Below are positions 55,781 through 64,000 of a stretch of DNA of 64,000 bases, one piece after another. Position numbers and translations under genes: made by a program. A model generated the notes under the pieces. The model did no database searches. It was not told where the DNA came from and saw nothing but the letters and a program-made list of their open reading frames with translations. Source of the DNA: Halochromatium glycolicum. GTDB taxonomy: Bacteria > Pseudomonadota > Gammaproteobacteria > Chromatiales > Chromatiaceae. The stretch spans positions 1 to 64,000 of the forward strand of contig NZ_NRSJ01000015.1 of assembly GCF_016584085.1 (NCBI RefSeq), written 5' to 3'. Position 1 is the stretch's first letter. Every line of letters begins with the position of its first letter.

Positions 55781-56821
55781 TCAGCGTTGGCCCCGCCGGG
55801 TCAGGAACATCGCGTCGCCGTAGCTGAAGAAGCGGTAACGCTCACGGACCGCATGCCGGTAGGCGTTCATGATCGGCTCGTATCCGGCGAACGCGCACAC
55901 CAGCATCAACAGTGTCGACTCCGGCAGGTGGAAGTTGGTGATCATCGCATCGACCACCCGGAACGAGAATCCGGGCCGGATGAACAGACGGCTCTCGCCG
56001 CGGTAGGGCTGTAATTGAGTGTCGTTGTTAACCGATGCAGCGGTCTCGAGGCTGCGTACGGTTGTGGTGCCAACGGCAACGACGCGGCCGCCGGCCGCTC
56101 GTGTTTCCTTGATCCTCTCGACCGTCGGTGCCGCCACCTCGAGCCATTCGGCATGCATCGCGTGGCGATCTAGGTCCTCTTCGCGCACCGGCTGGAAGGT
56201 CCCGGCTCCCACATGCAGGGTCACGCGGGCCGTCGCGATGCCCATTTCGGCAAGCCGATCCAGCATCGGCTGATCGAAATGGAGCCCGGCGGTCGGCGCA
56301 GCGACCGCACCGGCACGCTCGGCATAAACGGTCTGATAGCGTTCGGCATCGTCCGCATCGTCGGCCCGCCGGATATAGGGCGGCAACGGGGTGTGGCCAT
56401 GACGGTGCATGAGCTCCGGGAGCGGTCCATCGAGCGCCCGGAGCCGGAAGAGGTCGCCTTCGCGAGCGATGACCGCGAGGCGCGCCCGGTCTGCGACTCG
56501 AAGCTCGGTCCCGTCGCGGGGCGCCTTGCTCGCGCGCAGATGGGCGAGTGCCTCCTGATCGTCGAGCAGGCGCTCGAGCAGCACCTCGACGCGCCCGCCG
56601 GTCTCCTTCTGCGCGAATAGCCGGGCCGGAATCACGCGCGTGTCATTGAACACGAGCAGATCGCCAGGGTGTAGCAGGGCGGGAAGATCGCGGAAGCCCA
56701 AGTCCTGAAGCCCAGCGCTGGGACCGTCCAGCGCCAAGAGCCGACTCGCGCTGCGTTCCCTCAGCGGCCGCTGGGCGATCAGCTCCTCTGGTAGCTCGAA
56801 GTAGAAGTCGGAACGGCGCAT
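55781..56821 (-). CDS. queA: QueA, S-adenosylmethionine:tRNA ribosyltransferase-isomerase
   Basis: Builds epoxyqueuosine on preQ1-tRNA using SAM as ribosyl donor. The 346-residue protein starts [17 protein letters not shown] and contains [22 protein letters not shown] and [14 protein letters not shown], all family signatures. It lies on the same strand as tgt but is separated from it by the HAD gene, msrA and the candidate small RNA. Confidence 0.96.
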   Translation of the reverse strand: MRRSDFYFELPEELIAQRPLRERSASRLLALDGPSAGLQDLGFRDLPALLHPGDLLVFNDTRVIPARLFAQKETGGRVEVLLERLLDDQEALAHLRASKAPRDGTELRVADRARLAVIAREGDLFRLRALDGPLPELMHRHGHTPLPPYIRRADDADDAERYQTVYAERAGAVAAPTAGLHFDQPMLDRLAEMGIATARVTLHVGAGTFQPVREEDLDRHAMHAEWLEVAAPTVERIKETRAAGGRVVAVGTTTVRSLETAASVNNDTQLQPYRGESRLFIRPGFSFRVVDAMITNFHLPESTLLMLVCAFAGYEPIMNAYRHAVRERYRFFSYGDAMFLTRRGQR

Positions 56822-56887
56822 CGGATGGCAAACGCCCTTGTACGGCTGTACCCTGCGTGATCGACCCGCTATACTAGCGGATTCGAT

Positions 56888-56974
56888 GCCGGGGTGGCGG
56901 AATTGGTAGACGCAGTGGACTCAAAATCCACCGGTGGCAACACCTTACGAGTTCGAGTCTCGTCCCCGGTACCA
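56888..56974 (+). tRNA. tRNA-Leu(CAA)
   Basis: Class II tRNA of 87 nt with encoded CCA. Acceptor GCCGGGG pairs with CCCCGGT, the anticodon loop reads CTCAAAA (anticodon CAA), and a long variable arm precedes GAGTTCGAGTCTC. Confidence 0.95.
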
Positions 56975-57111
56975 TCTCTTCTCCTATCGGTCGCGCAACC
57001 GCAGCACATCGCTCTCGGTGCAGAGCGCCTCCCGGTTCAGATCACTCGCTCGCCAGTCCCGTCGCACTGTGGCAGCATCGCCAGTGCGATGAATTGCGCG
57101 GAGCAAGTGAA

Positions 57112-58317
57112 TTGATACAGCTTGGGATCGACCGTCTGCTGGCCGATGGCGAATTGCGGCGACGCCTCGCGGGCCGCCGGGTCGCGTTACTAGGGCACCC
57201 GGCATCGGTGAATCGGGTCGGGCGCCATTCGCTCGATGCGCTGATGACCCTCGGCGACCTGCAGATCACGGCCGCATTCGGGCCTCAGCACGGGATGCGC
57301 GGCGACAAGCAGGACAACATGGTCGAATCGGCGGACTATGTCGATCCGATGCATCGTATCCCGGTCTTCAGCCTCTATGGCGAAGTGCGCTATCCGACCG
57401 AGGCGATGCTCGAGCGGTTCGATGTGCTACTGGTCGATCTGCAGGATATCGGCACCCGCGTCTACACCTATATCACCACGCTGACCTATCTGCTCGAGGC
57501 CTGCGCGCAGCATGGCAAGGCGGTCTGGGTGCTCGACCGTCCGAACCCCGCCGGCCGGCCGGTCGAGGGCAGCCTGCTAGAGCCGGGCTGGGAGAGCTTC
57601 GTCGGCAGTGCACCGATACCGATGCGTCACGGGTTGACGCTCGGCGAGCTCGCGTGCTGGCTGATCCGCCACAAAGGACTGGATCTCGAGCACGAGGTCA
57701 TCGCGATGACCGGCTACGACCCCGAGCAAGCGCCGGGTTTCGGTTGGCCGCGCGACGAGCTCGCTTGGGTCAACCCGAGCCCGAATGCGGCGAGCCTCAA
57801 TATGGCGCGCTGCTTCCCCGGCACCGTGCTGTTGGAAGGCACCACCCTGTCCGAAGGACGCGGCACCACGACCCCGCTCGAGCTGGTCGGTGCGCCCGGA
57901 CTCGATATCTGCCAGCTGATGCAGGGCATGGAGTCGCTCGCCCCCGACTGGATGCAAGGGGTCATGCTGCGATGCTGCACCTTCTCGCCCTGCTTCCAGA
58001 AGCACGCGAACCAGCTGTGTCACGGACTGCAGCTGCATACCGACAGCGCCCACTATCGGCATGATCAGTTCCGACCGTTTCGGCTGATCGCGCTGTTCCT
58101 CAAGGTGCTCCGCCAGCAGCAGCCGGACTATCCACTCTGGCGTGACTTCACCTACGAGTACGAAACGGAACGTCTGGCCATCGACCTCATCACCGGCGGT
58201 ACCGGCTTGCGGGATTGGGTCGAGGACAGCACCGCCGAGCCAGCCGACCTCGACGAACGACTCGCGCGCGACGAGGTGGAGTGGCTCGAACAGCGCGGCG
58301 CATGGCTCAGCTATTGA
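57112..58317 (+). CDS. DUF1343/NamZ-like exo-beta-N-acetylmuramidase
   Basis: Protein of 401 residues in the DUF1343/YbbC family, whose Bacillus member NamZ releases N-acetylmuramic acid from peptidoglycan fragments. Recognisable parts are VALLGHPASV, GPQHGMRGDKQDNM, VLLVDLQDIGTRVYTYI, VLDRPNPAGR and the TTLSEGRGTTTPLELVGAP region (residues about 240-260). TTG 57112 has GGAG eight bases upstream; TTG 57094 is the alternative. No signal peptide is visible, so it would act on recycled muropeptides in the cytoplasm. Confidence 0.85.
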   Translation: MIQLGIDRLLADGELRRRLAGRRVALLGHPASVNRVGRHSLDALMTLGDLQITAAFGPQHGMRGDKQDNMVESADYVDPMHRIPVFSLYGEVRYPTEAMLERFDVLLVDLQDIGTRVYTYITTLTYLLEACAQHGKAVWVLDRPNPAGRPVEGSLLEPGWESFVGSAPIPMRHGLTLGELACWLIRHKGLDLEHEVIAMTGYDPEQAPGFGWPRDELAWVNPSPNAASLNMARCFPGTVLLEGTTLSEGRGTTTPLELVGAPGLDICQLMQGMESLAPDWMQGVMLRCCTFSPCFQKHANQLCHGLQLHTDSAHYRHDQFRPFRLIALFLKVLRQQQPDYPLWRDFTYEYETERLAIDLITGGTGLRDWVEDSTAEPADLDERLARDEVEWLEQRGAWLSY

Positions 58318-58423
58318 GTATCCGCGGCGCGAACCGCCCAAACGCACAGCTTGACGGAGAATCCAGAGACCGGTTTAATATACGGCTTCGTCGCGCGTTT
58401 CTCCGCGCGGCGCCCTCCCCGAC

Positions 58424-58499
<76 letters not shown>

Positions 58500-58758
58500 T
58501 TTCGATGAGCTGACATACCTCCCCGCGGGTGCTTACGGGTGCGATCGCTGCCGTGCTGATCGACGTTGCGCTCTTGTCGTGCTGCGCTTTGTGCTGCTCA
58601 GCTAAGCCGGCGCAGCGCGTCTGGTCCGGCGCTTAAAAGGCTGTGATCCTGTCAAGGAGCGATCTCGCTACGTTCACAGGCCTAATCCCGCCCCATGCCT
58701 TTACTCAAAGGTGATTGAGCGTCTCGAATAAGGCTATTGAGGATGAACTGTTCGGTGT

Positions 58759-58803
58759 GTGCAGCACTTGATCCTGATCGGTGATCCGCGCCAATTGCCG
58801 CCG
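58759..58803 (+). pseudogene. Scrap of an AAA/superfamily I helicase-like gene
   Basis: The frame reads VQHLILIGDPRQLPP, the Walker-B-side motif (GDxxQLPP) of superfamily I helicases such as Dna2/UPF1-like proteins. It is only 15 codons long; upstream the frame breaks and downstream it runs into the DUF3800 remnant. It marks the edge of a deleted gene. Confidence 0.6.
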
Positions 58804-58804
58804 A

Positions 58805-59221
58805 GAGGCGGGCGATCCGAGGTTGTTCGACCGCAAAGGCCGGGTGATCGTCGGTGAGCAAGGCTGTTCGCGTTACTTCATCCTCGTCAAGCTGGAGACC
58901 GACCAACCGAGGGTGCTCGGGGCGCAACTGGAGGCGTTACGGCAGGAGCTGCTGGCTGATCCCTACTTCAAGGGCGTCCCGTCGATGACGCCGGAGAATC
59001 GCAAGATGGCGTTCGCCTTCCATGCCAAGGAAGATGTGCCCGAGGTTCGCAGCATTCTGGAGCAGTTGGAGCAGATGCCAGAGGACTTGCTCGCCCTCTC
59101 GGACGACATCTGGCTCAGCATCGACCACAACGACAGCCAGACGCTGGAGGAAGGCGTCGCCTTCAAGAAGCAGTACAACGCCAAGGTCGCGGCCTTCCCG
59201 AGCAGAAACAGGCAGAATTAG
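58805..59221 (+). pseudogene. 5'-truncated DUF3800-like gene
   Basis: About 138 codons, opening EAGDPRLFDRKGRVIVGEQG and continuing CSRYFILVKL, LLADPYFKGVPSM and FAFHAKEDVPEVR, which fit the DUF3800 family (RNase-H-like, often carried on mobile or defence islands). The first 5-10 residues, including the acidic YxDEAG start, are damaged and no proper start codon remains. The last 50 residues (from about LEQLEQMPEDLL) do not resemble DUF3800 and may come from a fused third gene. Confidence 0.55.
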
Positions 59222-59538
59222 GCAGGATCAGGCAGCTGCAAGCGTGCAACCGGTTCTCCATTGATCAGGTGGGACTGCAGGATTTCCTCGAGATCTTCGT
59301 TGTCGATGTAGGTGTACCAGGTCCCTTCCGGATAGACCACGGCGACTGGGCCTTCACTGCAGCGATCCAAACAGCCGGCGGTGTTGATCCGCACGCCGCC
59401 CTGGCCGGCAATCCCTAGCTCCTTCGTGCGCTTCTTCAAGAAGTCGCGCGATGCTTGCGCGTTACACTGTGCACAGCACTGGCTGCCATCGGCGCGCTCA
59501 TTGACGCACATGAAGACGTGATGTTTGTAGTAGGACAC
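59218..59538 (-). CDS. Thioredoxin-like [2Fe-2S] ferredoxin
   Basis: Small [2Fe-2S] protein of 106 residues starting at GTG 59538 (GGAG nine bases upstream). The cluster cysteines are in FMCVNERADGSQCCAQC and TAGCLDRCSEGP, the thioredoxin-like ferredoxin pattern. SYYKHHVFMCVN is a typical start. Such ferredoxins occur in phototrophs and nitrogen fixers with uncertain partners. It overlaps the DUF3800 remnant stop by 4 bp, tail to tail. Confidence 0.88.
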   Translation of the reverse strand: MSYYKHHVFMCVNERADGSQCCAQCNAQASRDFLKKRTKELGIAGQGGVRINTAGCLDRCSEGPVAVVYPEGTWYTYIDNEDLEEILQSHLINGEPVARLQLPDPA

Positions 59539-59690
59539 AATCGAAGACTCCAATCAGAGGGCAAGGATCAGCTCGCCGAATCGGCACTGGCCATAGAGCG
59601 TGCGGTTGGAGGCATCGAATCGCAAATCGGCCCGGACCGGACGCCCCGCCTGGCATGCGCTCGTTGACGGGGCCGTCACCGTCGTTGCAG

Positions 59691-61184
59691 ATGCCGGATC
59701 GAACAGAGGATAGGCCGCAGCAGGCAGAGAATCAGGCATCGGGCGATCGCGCCAAGCAGCTGCTGCAGCTCGCCGATCAGTGCGTGAAATGCGGCTATTG
59801 TCTCCCGCACTGCCCGACCTTTCGGCTCACGCAGGATGAGGGGGAATCACCGCGCGGCCGCATCGCGCTGATTCAGGGCTGGCTCGGCGGTGAGTTGTCG
59901 TTCGGGCCGAGGCTGGAGGCGCATCTCGATCAGTGTCTCGAATGCCGGGCCTGCGAGCCAGTTTGCCCCTCCCTAGTGCATTACGGCGAACTGATGGACG
60001 GGGCACGGGCAGAGCGTGAGCGGCGTCGGCCGGGCTGGCATCGGTGGCTGCGGCGGGCTCGACTCGGTCTGCTCGCAAGGCCGGGGGCGCTGCGACTGAC
60101 GGCCGCCGTCGGGATCGTCTACCGCTGGCTTCATCTGCCAAGACCGCTGATCCAGTCCATCGCTGCGCGTTGGCCACTGATCGCGGTGCTCGATCCATTG
60201 GCGCGCAGCCTGCGCTGGCCGAGGCGCAGACCTCGCACGGCTCTTGATCCGAGTGAACCCCAGCTGAGTAAACCCCGGCCGCTTGAGCACCAGCATCCGG
60301 GCCGCTCAGCAGGCCGTCAACTGGACCTGTCCCAGGGCCAATCAGCGTCTGCGCAACCGATGCATGCAGGGAGATCGCGCGTAACCGACCATCCAGCGAT
60401 CATTTCCCGAGTTAGCGGCGACCCGCGGCGGCAGCGTCGGGAGGCAAATGACGGCCAATCCCAAGGCACGGATCGGAGTGATGAGGTGGATCGGGCAGAT
60501 CGGATGCCGGCGCTGTTTCGCGGCTGTGTCGCACGCTCGGCCCAGCAGCCGAGCGAAGACGCCGCCTTGCGGGTCTTGAGCCGGTTGGGCTACCCGCCGG
60601 CGGTCCCATCAGGCCAGACCTGCTGCGGTGCGATCCATCGCCACAATGGCCATCCGGAGGCGGCGGAACAACTACTGGCGCAGAATCGGGCGCTATTCAG
60701 TGAGCGTCCGCTCGTCGGTGTCGCCAGTGCCTGCGTGGCCGAGCTGCGCGAGCATGGACAGCTCGATGCTATCGAGATCTGCCGCTTTCTGCTCGCGATC
60801 CCCTGGCCGGAGGATGCCCGGCTGGCGCCGCTGCCGGAAGCGGTCGCGGTCCATGAGCCCTGCTCGCATCGCAATCTGCTCCGGGATCAAGGCGCCGTCT
60901 ACGAACTGCTCGAGCGTATCCCGGCACTGGAGCTGACCCCGTTGCCGGGGAACGATCAGTGCTGCGGCGCGGCCGGAACCTATCTGACCGAGCACCCGGA
61001 AACGGCACTTGTATTGGCAGAACCGAAGATTGACGCGTTGAAGGCAATGCGGCCAGCCTATCTGGTCACGACCAATACCGGCTGTGCGTTGCACCTGGCC
61101 GCACGCATCCGCGATGCCGGCCTCGCTATCGAGATCCTGCATCCAGTCGAGCTGATCGAGCGACAGCTCCGGATCGAATCCTGA
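59691..61184 (+). CDS. GlcF-like iron-sulfur oxidoreductase subunit
   Basis: Protein of 497 residues resembling the glycolate oxidase iron-sulfur subunit. Two [4Fe-4S] motifs, CVKCGYCLPHCP and CLECRACEPVCP, lie near residues 33-95, and two CCG domains follow with TCCGAIHRHNG and QCCGAAGTYL. A low-complexity, Gln/Ser/Arg-rich insertion of about 100 residues (about 185-280) separates the halves. GlcD and GlcE are not nearby. ATG 59655 would add 12 residues. A heterodisulfide-reductase-like role is the alternative. Confidence 0.8.
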   Translation: MPDRTEDRPQQAENQASGDRAKQLLQLADQCVKCGYCLPHCPTFRLTQDEGESPRGRIALIQGWLGGELSFGPRLEAHLDQCLECRACEPVCPSLVHYGELMDGARAERERRRPGWHRWLRRARLGLLARPGALRLTAAVGIVYRWLHLPRPLIQSIAARWPLIAVLDPLARSLRWPRRRPRTALDPSEPQLSKPRPLEHQHPGRSAGRQLDLSQGQSASAQPMHAGRSRVTDHPAIISRVSGDPRRQRREANDGQSQGTDRSDEVDRADRMPALFRGCVARSAQQPSEDAALRVLSRLGYPPAVPSGQTCCGAIHRHNGHPEAAEQLLAQNRALFSERPLVGVASACVAELREHGQLDAIEICRFLLAIPWPEDARLAPLPEAVAVHEPCSHRNLLRDQGAVYELLERIPALELTPLPGNDQCCGAAGTYLTEHPETALVLAEPKIDALKAMRPAYLVTTNTGCALHLAARIRDAGLAIEILHPVELIERQLRIES

Positions 61185-61211
61185 ATACTCCTGAAGACCG
61201 AGGAAACCGAG

Positions 61212-61856
61212 ATGAGCGAACGCGATTACACCCCGTTCGACCGGGCGTTGATGAACCTGGACCAGACCTTCCGGACCCTGTTCGGCCGCCCTGCCGTCAC
61301 CGAGCGTGGGCGCCCTGGGCAGGGCCAAGAGGATGTGGACCTGACCGAGCAGGAGCGACGCCACATCGGCCGACTGATGCGGGTCAACCATACCGGAGAG
61401 GTCTGCGCACAGGCGCTCTATCAAGGCCAAGCCCTGACCGCCCGCAACCCCCAGGTGCGTGAGCGTCTCGAGCGCTCAGCGCGAGAAGAGAACGATCACC
61501 TGGCCTGGTGCGAGGAGCGGATCGACGAGCTGGGTGGGCGCAAGAGCTTCCTGAATCCACTCTGGTATGCAGGCTCTTTTGCGATGGGGAGCGCCGCTGG
61601 TCTAGCCGGCGACCAGTGGAGCCTTGGCTTCGTCGTCGAGACCGAGCGGCAGGTCGAGGACCATCTGGACAACCACATCGCCCAGGTCCCTGCCGACGAT
61701 CATCGCACCCGTGCCATCCTCGAGCAGATGAAGCTCGATGAGGTCCATCACGCGGACGTCGCCAGCGCGGCCGGCGGGGTCGAGCTCCCGGAACCGGTCA
61801 AGCTCGCGATGCGCGCCGTCTCGAAGGTGATGACGGGAGGTGCCTACTGGGTCTGA
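61212..61856 (+). CDS. coq7: Coq7, demethoxyubiquinone hydroxylase
   Basis: Di-iron monooxygenase for the last ring hydroxylation of ubiquinone synthesis. The 214-residue protein shows the carboxylate/histidine ligands in [39 protein letters not shown] and [10 protein letters not shown]. It lies 27 bp after the GlcF-like gene and its 3' end overlaps the convergent speD by 13 bp. Together with ubiK it shows that the organism makes ubiquinone. Confidence 0.94.
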   Translation: MSERDYTPFDRALMNLDQTFRTLFGRPAVTERGRPGQGQEDVDLTEQERRHIGRLMRVNHTGEVCAQALYQGQALTARNPQVRERLERSAREENDHLAWCEERIDELGGRKSFLNPLWYAGSFAMGSAAGLAGDQWSLGFVVETERQVEDHLDNHIAQVPADDHRTRAILEQMKLDEVHHADVASAAGGVELPEPVKLAMRAVSKVMTGGAYWV

Positions 61857-62683
61857 GGCGGCGTCTTCCAGTTCGCGATCTCGCGCGAGATGTTGCGGCC
61901 GTAGAAGATCTCCATCATCTCGCGACGGACGAGGCGTTCGATTCGCTCGTATTCCTTGTCGGAGAGATCCGATGCGGTGACACAGAATAGATAGTCGTCG
62001 AGATCGAAGTGATTGACGACCATCTTGGTGTGGAACAGATTCTCCTGATAGACGTTGACGTCCATCATCTGGAATCGGTCCTTGGTATCCCGTGAGAGAT
62101 AGTTCTGGATCGAGCTGATGTTGTGATCGATGAAGTGCTTGCGGCCGCCGACGTCGCGCGTGAAGCCGCGGACCCGGTAGTCCATGATCACGATGTCCGA
62201 TTCCAGCGCGTGGATCAGATAGTTCAATGCCTTCAGCGGCGAGATCAGACCGCAGGTGGAGACATCGATATCGGCGCGGAAGGTGCTGATGCCGCTGTGC
62301 GGATTGCTCTCCGGATAGGTGTGGACGGTGATGTGGCTCTTGTCCAGATGACCGACCACTGCATCAGGGAAGGGGCCCGGCGTGGCGGAGTTGGAGAGCC
62401 CCTCGTCGCGGACCTCCTCTTCGGCGATCAGCATCGTGACCGACGCGCCCTGCGGCTCGTAATCCTCACGCGCGATGTTCAGGACGTTGGCCCCGATGAT
62501 ATTGGCGACATCGGTCAGGATACCGGTCAGGCGCTCGGCGTTGTAGGCTTCATCGATGTACTCGAGATAGGCGGTACGCTGCTCCGCCGTGCTCGCGTAG
62601 CAGACGTCATAGATATTGAAGCTCAACGACTTGGTGAGGTTATTAAACCCTTGAAGCTTCAAGCGCTTGTGCATCTTCGGCAT
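61844..62683 (-). CDS. speD: SpeD, S-adenosylmethionine decarboxylase proenzyme
   Basis: Pyruvoyl enzyme that makes the aminopropyl donor for SpeE. The 279-residue protein is of the E. coli-type class. The self-cleavage serine is in [16 protein letters not shown], and [20 protein letters not shown] follows. The arrangement speD, osmC-like, crp is shared with other gammaproteobacteria. Its end overlaps coq7 tail to tail. Confidence 0.95.
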   Translation of the reverse strand: MPKMHKRLKLQGFNNLTKSLSFNIYDVCYASTAEQRTAYLEYIDEAYNAERLTGILTDVANIIGANVLNIAREDYEPQGASVTMLIAEEEVRDEGLSNSATPGPFPDAVVGHLDKSHITVHTYPESNPHSGISTFRADIDVSTCGLISPLKALNYLIHALESDIVIMDYRVRGFTRDVGGRKHFIDHNISSIQNYLSRDTKDRFQMMDVNVYQENLFHTKMVVNHFDLDDYLFCVTASDLSDKEYERIERLVRREMMEIFYGRNISREIANWKTPPQTQ

Positions 62684-62770
62684 GACTATCCCCCAAACGA
62701 CGGGCGCGGAAGGCTACGCCGGCTGTTCGGCGCACGCAAGTGCTCAGCGCATCGGGTCGTGGGCAACTGG

Positions 62771-63193
62771 TTACTCATCCACCTCGCGGAGCCTGTAATC
62801 ATGGGTGATCGTTGCGGTCGCACCGAGCATAATCGAGGCGGAGCAGTATTTGGTCGCACTGAGCTCGATCGCCCGTGCCACGCGCGCCTCGCTCAGGCCG
62901 CGACCCGTTACGGTGAAATGGGCATGGATCGATGTAAACACCTTCGGATCAGAGGCGCTCCGTTCAGCGGTGAGCTCCACCACACAATCGGTGACATCCT
63001 GGCGAGCCTTGCGCAGGATCAGCAGGACGTCGAACTCGGTGCATCCGCCCATGCCGATCAGCAACAGCTCCATCGGCCGCAGGCCCAGGTTGCGTCCGCC
63101 CCCATCCGGCGGACCGTCCATCACCAAAGCATGCCCGCTGCCGGCCTCGCCGATCATCGCCGCGCCTTCGACCCACTTCACCCGTGCTTTCAT
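62771..63193 (-). CDS. OsmC-family redox protein
   Basis: OsmC/Ohr-fold protein of 140 residues. The two reactive cysteines are in LIGMGGCTEFDVLLILRK and ATKYCSASIM, the positions of the peroxidatic and resolving residues. This subgroup (YhfA type) sits beside crp in many gammaproteobacteria and its substrate is unknown. Divergent from crp with a 125-bp gap. Confidence 0.9.
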   Translation of the reverse strand: MKARVKWVEGAAMIGEAGSGHALVMDGPPDGGGRNLGLRPMELLLIGMGGCTEFDVLLILRKARQDVTDCVVELTAERSASDPKVFTSIHAHFTVTGRGLSEARVARAIELSATKYCSASIMLGATATITHDYRLREVDE

Positions 63194-63318
63194 ATCAACC
63201 TTAGCTCACCATCAGGATGTCATCGCTCATCAACAAGCGATGAGAAGCCTAGCACGGATCGAAACCGGCTAAAGTCTTGTTAGACTGATTCGACGCGTCA
63301 CACCATGGTTAAGCACTC

Positions 63319-63966
63319 ATGTTGATCAAGCCGCCTCAAGACCCGCCTTGGCTCGAGCCGTTCTTGAGCCACTGCCATACGAAGCATTACGAGAAGCACG
63401 TCGATTTCATCCGACGCGGCGAGCCCGCCGAGAGCCTCTACTACCTCGTGGAAGGCTCGGTGACCGCGTTGCTCGAGGACGACGACCGCCATGAGCTGAC
63501 CCTCGCCTACATCAATAAGGGTGAGTTCATCGGTGAGATGGGGTTATTCCAGGACCAGACCACGCGCAGTGTCATCGTGCGCACGCGCGAGCCCTGTAAG
63601 GTCGCTGAGGTGAGCTACGTGCGCGTCCAGCAGCTGCTCGAGCGGGAGCTGCGCGAGCACGCGCTCGGACTGATGTTCGCGATCGGCGGTCAGCTCGCTC
63701 AGCGGCTCAGGCAGACGAGCCGACAGGTCGGCGACCTGGCCTTCCTGGATGTGACCGGACGCATTGCCGGAGCACTGTTGCAGCTCTGCAAGCAGCCGGA
63801 CGCGATGACGCACCCGGACGGCATGCAGATCCGGATCACCCGTCAAGACCTCGGCCGCATGGTCGGATGCTCACGCGAGATGGCCGGCCGCGTGCTGAAG
63901 GCCCTCGAGGAGAAGGGGCACATCAGCGTCTCTGGTAAGACCATCGTCGTGTTCGGTACGCGCTGA
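63319..63966 (+). CDS. crp: Crp/Vfr-type cAMP receptor protein
   Basis: Global cAMP-responsive transcription regulator of 215 residues. The nucleotide pocket reads GEFIGEMGLFQDQTTRSVIV, keeping the Arg-Ser pair that contacts cAMP. The C-terminal helix-turn-helix is ITRQDLGRMVGCSREMAGRV. The position beside osmC and near speD matches the crp/vfr locus of relatives. CRP-family relatives that do not bind cAMP exist, but the pocket is canonical here. Confidence 0.95.
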   Translation: MLIKPPQDPPWLEPFLSHCHTKHYEKHVDFIRRGEPAESLYYLVEGSVTALLEDDDRHELTLAYINKGEFIGEMGLFQDQTTRSVIVRTREPCKVAEVSYVRVQQLLERELREHALGLMFAIGGQLAQRLRQTSRQVGDLAFLDVTGRIAGALLQLCKQPDAMTHPDGMQIRITRQDLGRMVGCSREMAGRVLKALEEKGHISVSGKTIVVFGTR

Positions 63967-63979
63967 TCGGCTGCACTAA

Positions 63980-64000
63980 GGCGATTTCTGTCAAAGCTCA
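63980..64000 (-). mobile_element. 157-bp MITE-like element, family A (cut by window end)
   Basis: GGCGATTTCTGTCAAAGCTC plus one base is identical to the start of 46991-47147 and is preceded by TAA (63977-63979), the same target form. The remainder lies outside the window. Confidence 0.8.

Noticed and set aside
62123..63283. Rightward open frame of 386 codons opposite speD and osmC
   Set aside because: Antisense to two well-supported genes, no family features.

Overview
The window is a high-GC chromosomal segment of a phototrophic gammaproteobacterium, most probably a purple sulfur bacterium (Chromatiaceae). The main reasons are a bacteriochlorophyll magnesium-chelatase cluster (bchI-bchD-bchO), genes for both ubiquinone (ubiK, coq7) and probably menaquinone (menE-like plus a DHNA-CoA-thioesterase-like gene), short-form HisG, and gammaproteobacterial gene orders such as mla-murA-his, tgt-yajC-secDF and crp/osmC/speD. 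The genus cannot be fixed from sequence alone.

Layout. 1-8.5 kb: mlaFEDCB (outer-membrane lipid asymmetry) overlapping murA, then hisG, hisD, hisC. 9-12.1 kb: a two-gene SEDS glycosyltransferase/PBP operon. 12.2-16.5 kb: HNH protein YajD and bchI-bchD-bchO. 17-19.1 kb: menE-like ligase and hotdog thioesterase. 19.1-21.3 kb: QueD-like protein, zinc-free-looking dehydrogenase and FkbM methyltransferase, pathway unknown. 21.9-25.6 kb: a translationally coupled sensor-kinase / receiver-PAS / ArsR module whose ArsR protein carries the cysteine pair of persulfide sensors. 25.8-29.4 kb: speE, then porin-glnK-amtB transcribed leftward behind a sigma54 promoter and two NtrC-type enhancer sites. 29.7-38.2 kb: ubiK, comM, an ABC-F ATPase, a DUF2939 protein, glgP and a glutamate dehydrogenase. 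38.4-40.3 kb: a coiled-coil gene, an AT-rich segment with DnaA-box-like sites, an IS200 element and tRNA-Leu. 40.6-48.5 kb: LON-domain protein, iscA-sufE, a PiuC-type hydroxylase, an SLC13 transporter, an unknown membrane protein and mepA. 48.1-54.6 kb: leftward cluster HAD phosphatase-tgt-yajC-secD-secF-oxygenase-degenerate receiver. 54.8-64 kb: msrA, a candidate small RNA, queA, two tRNAs, a NamZ-like hydrolase, eroded remnants, a ferredoxin, a GlcF-like protein, coq7, speD, osmC and crp.

Non-coding DNA is unusually structured. A 157-bp, nearly full-length palindromic element (two complete copies, one truncated by the window end, one diverged) is flanked by 3-bp TNA duplications and behaves like a MITE. 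A second family of roughly 85-100 bp palindromic spacers occurs about six times. At least eighteen loci carry fresh-looking direct duplications, almost all of 11-20 bp; inside genes the periods are multiples of three.

The most informative regulatory reading is at 28.5-29.65 kb, where ammonium uptake genes and an outer-membrane channel appear to form one nitrogen-controlled unit. The most interesting possible system is the 21.9-25.6 kb signalling module, which may link a membrane sensor to a sulfur-responsive repressor. All functions are assigned by reading translated sequence; no database search was run.
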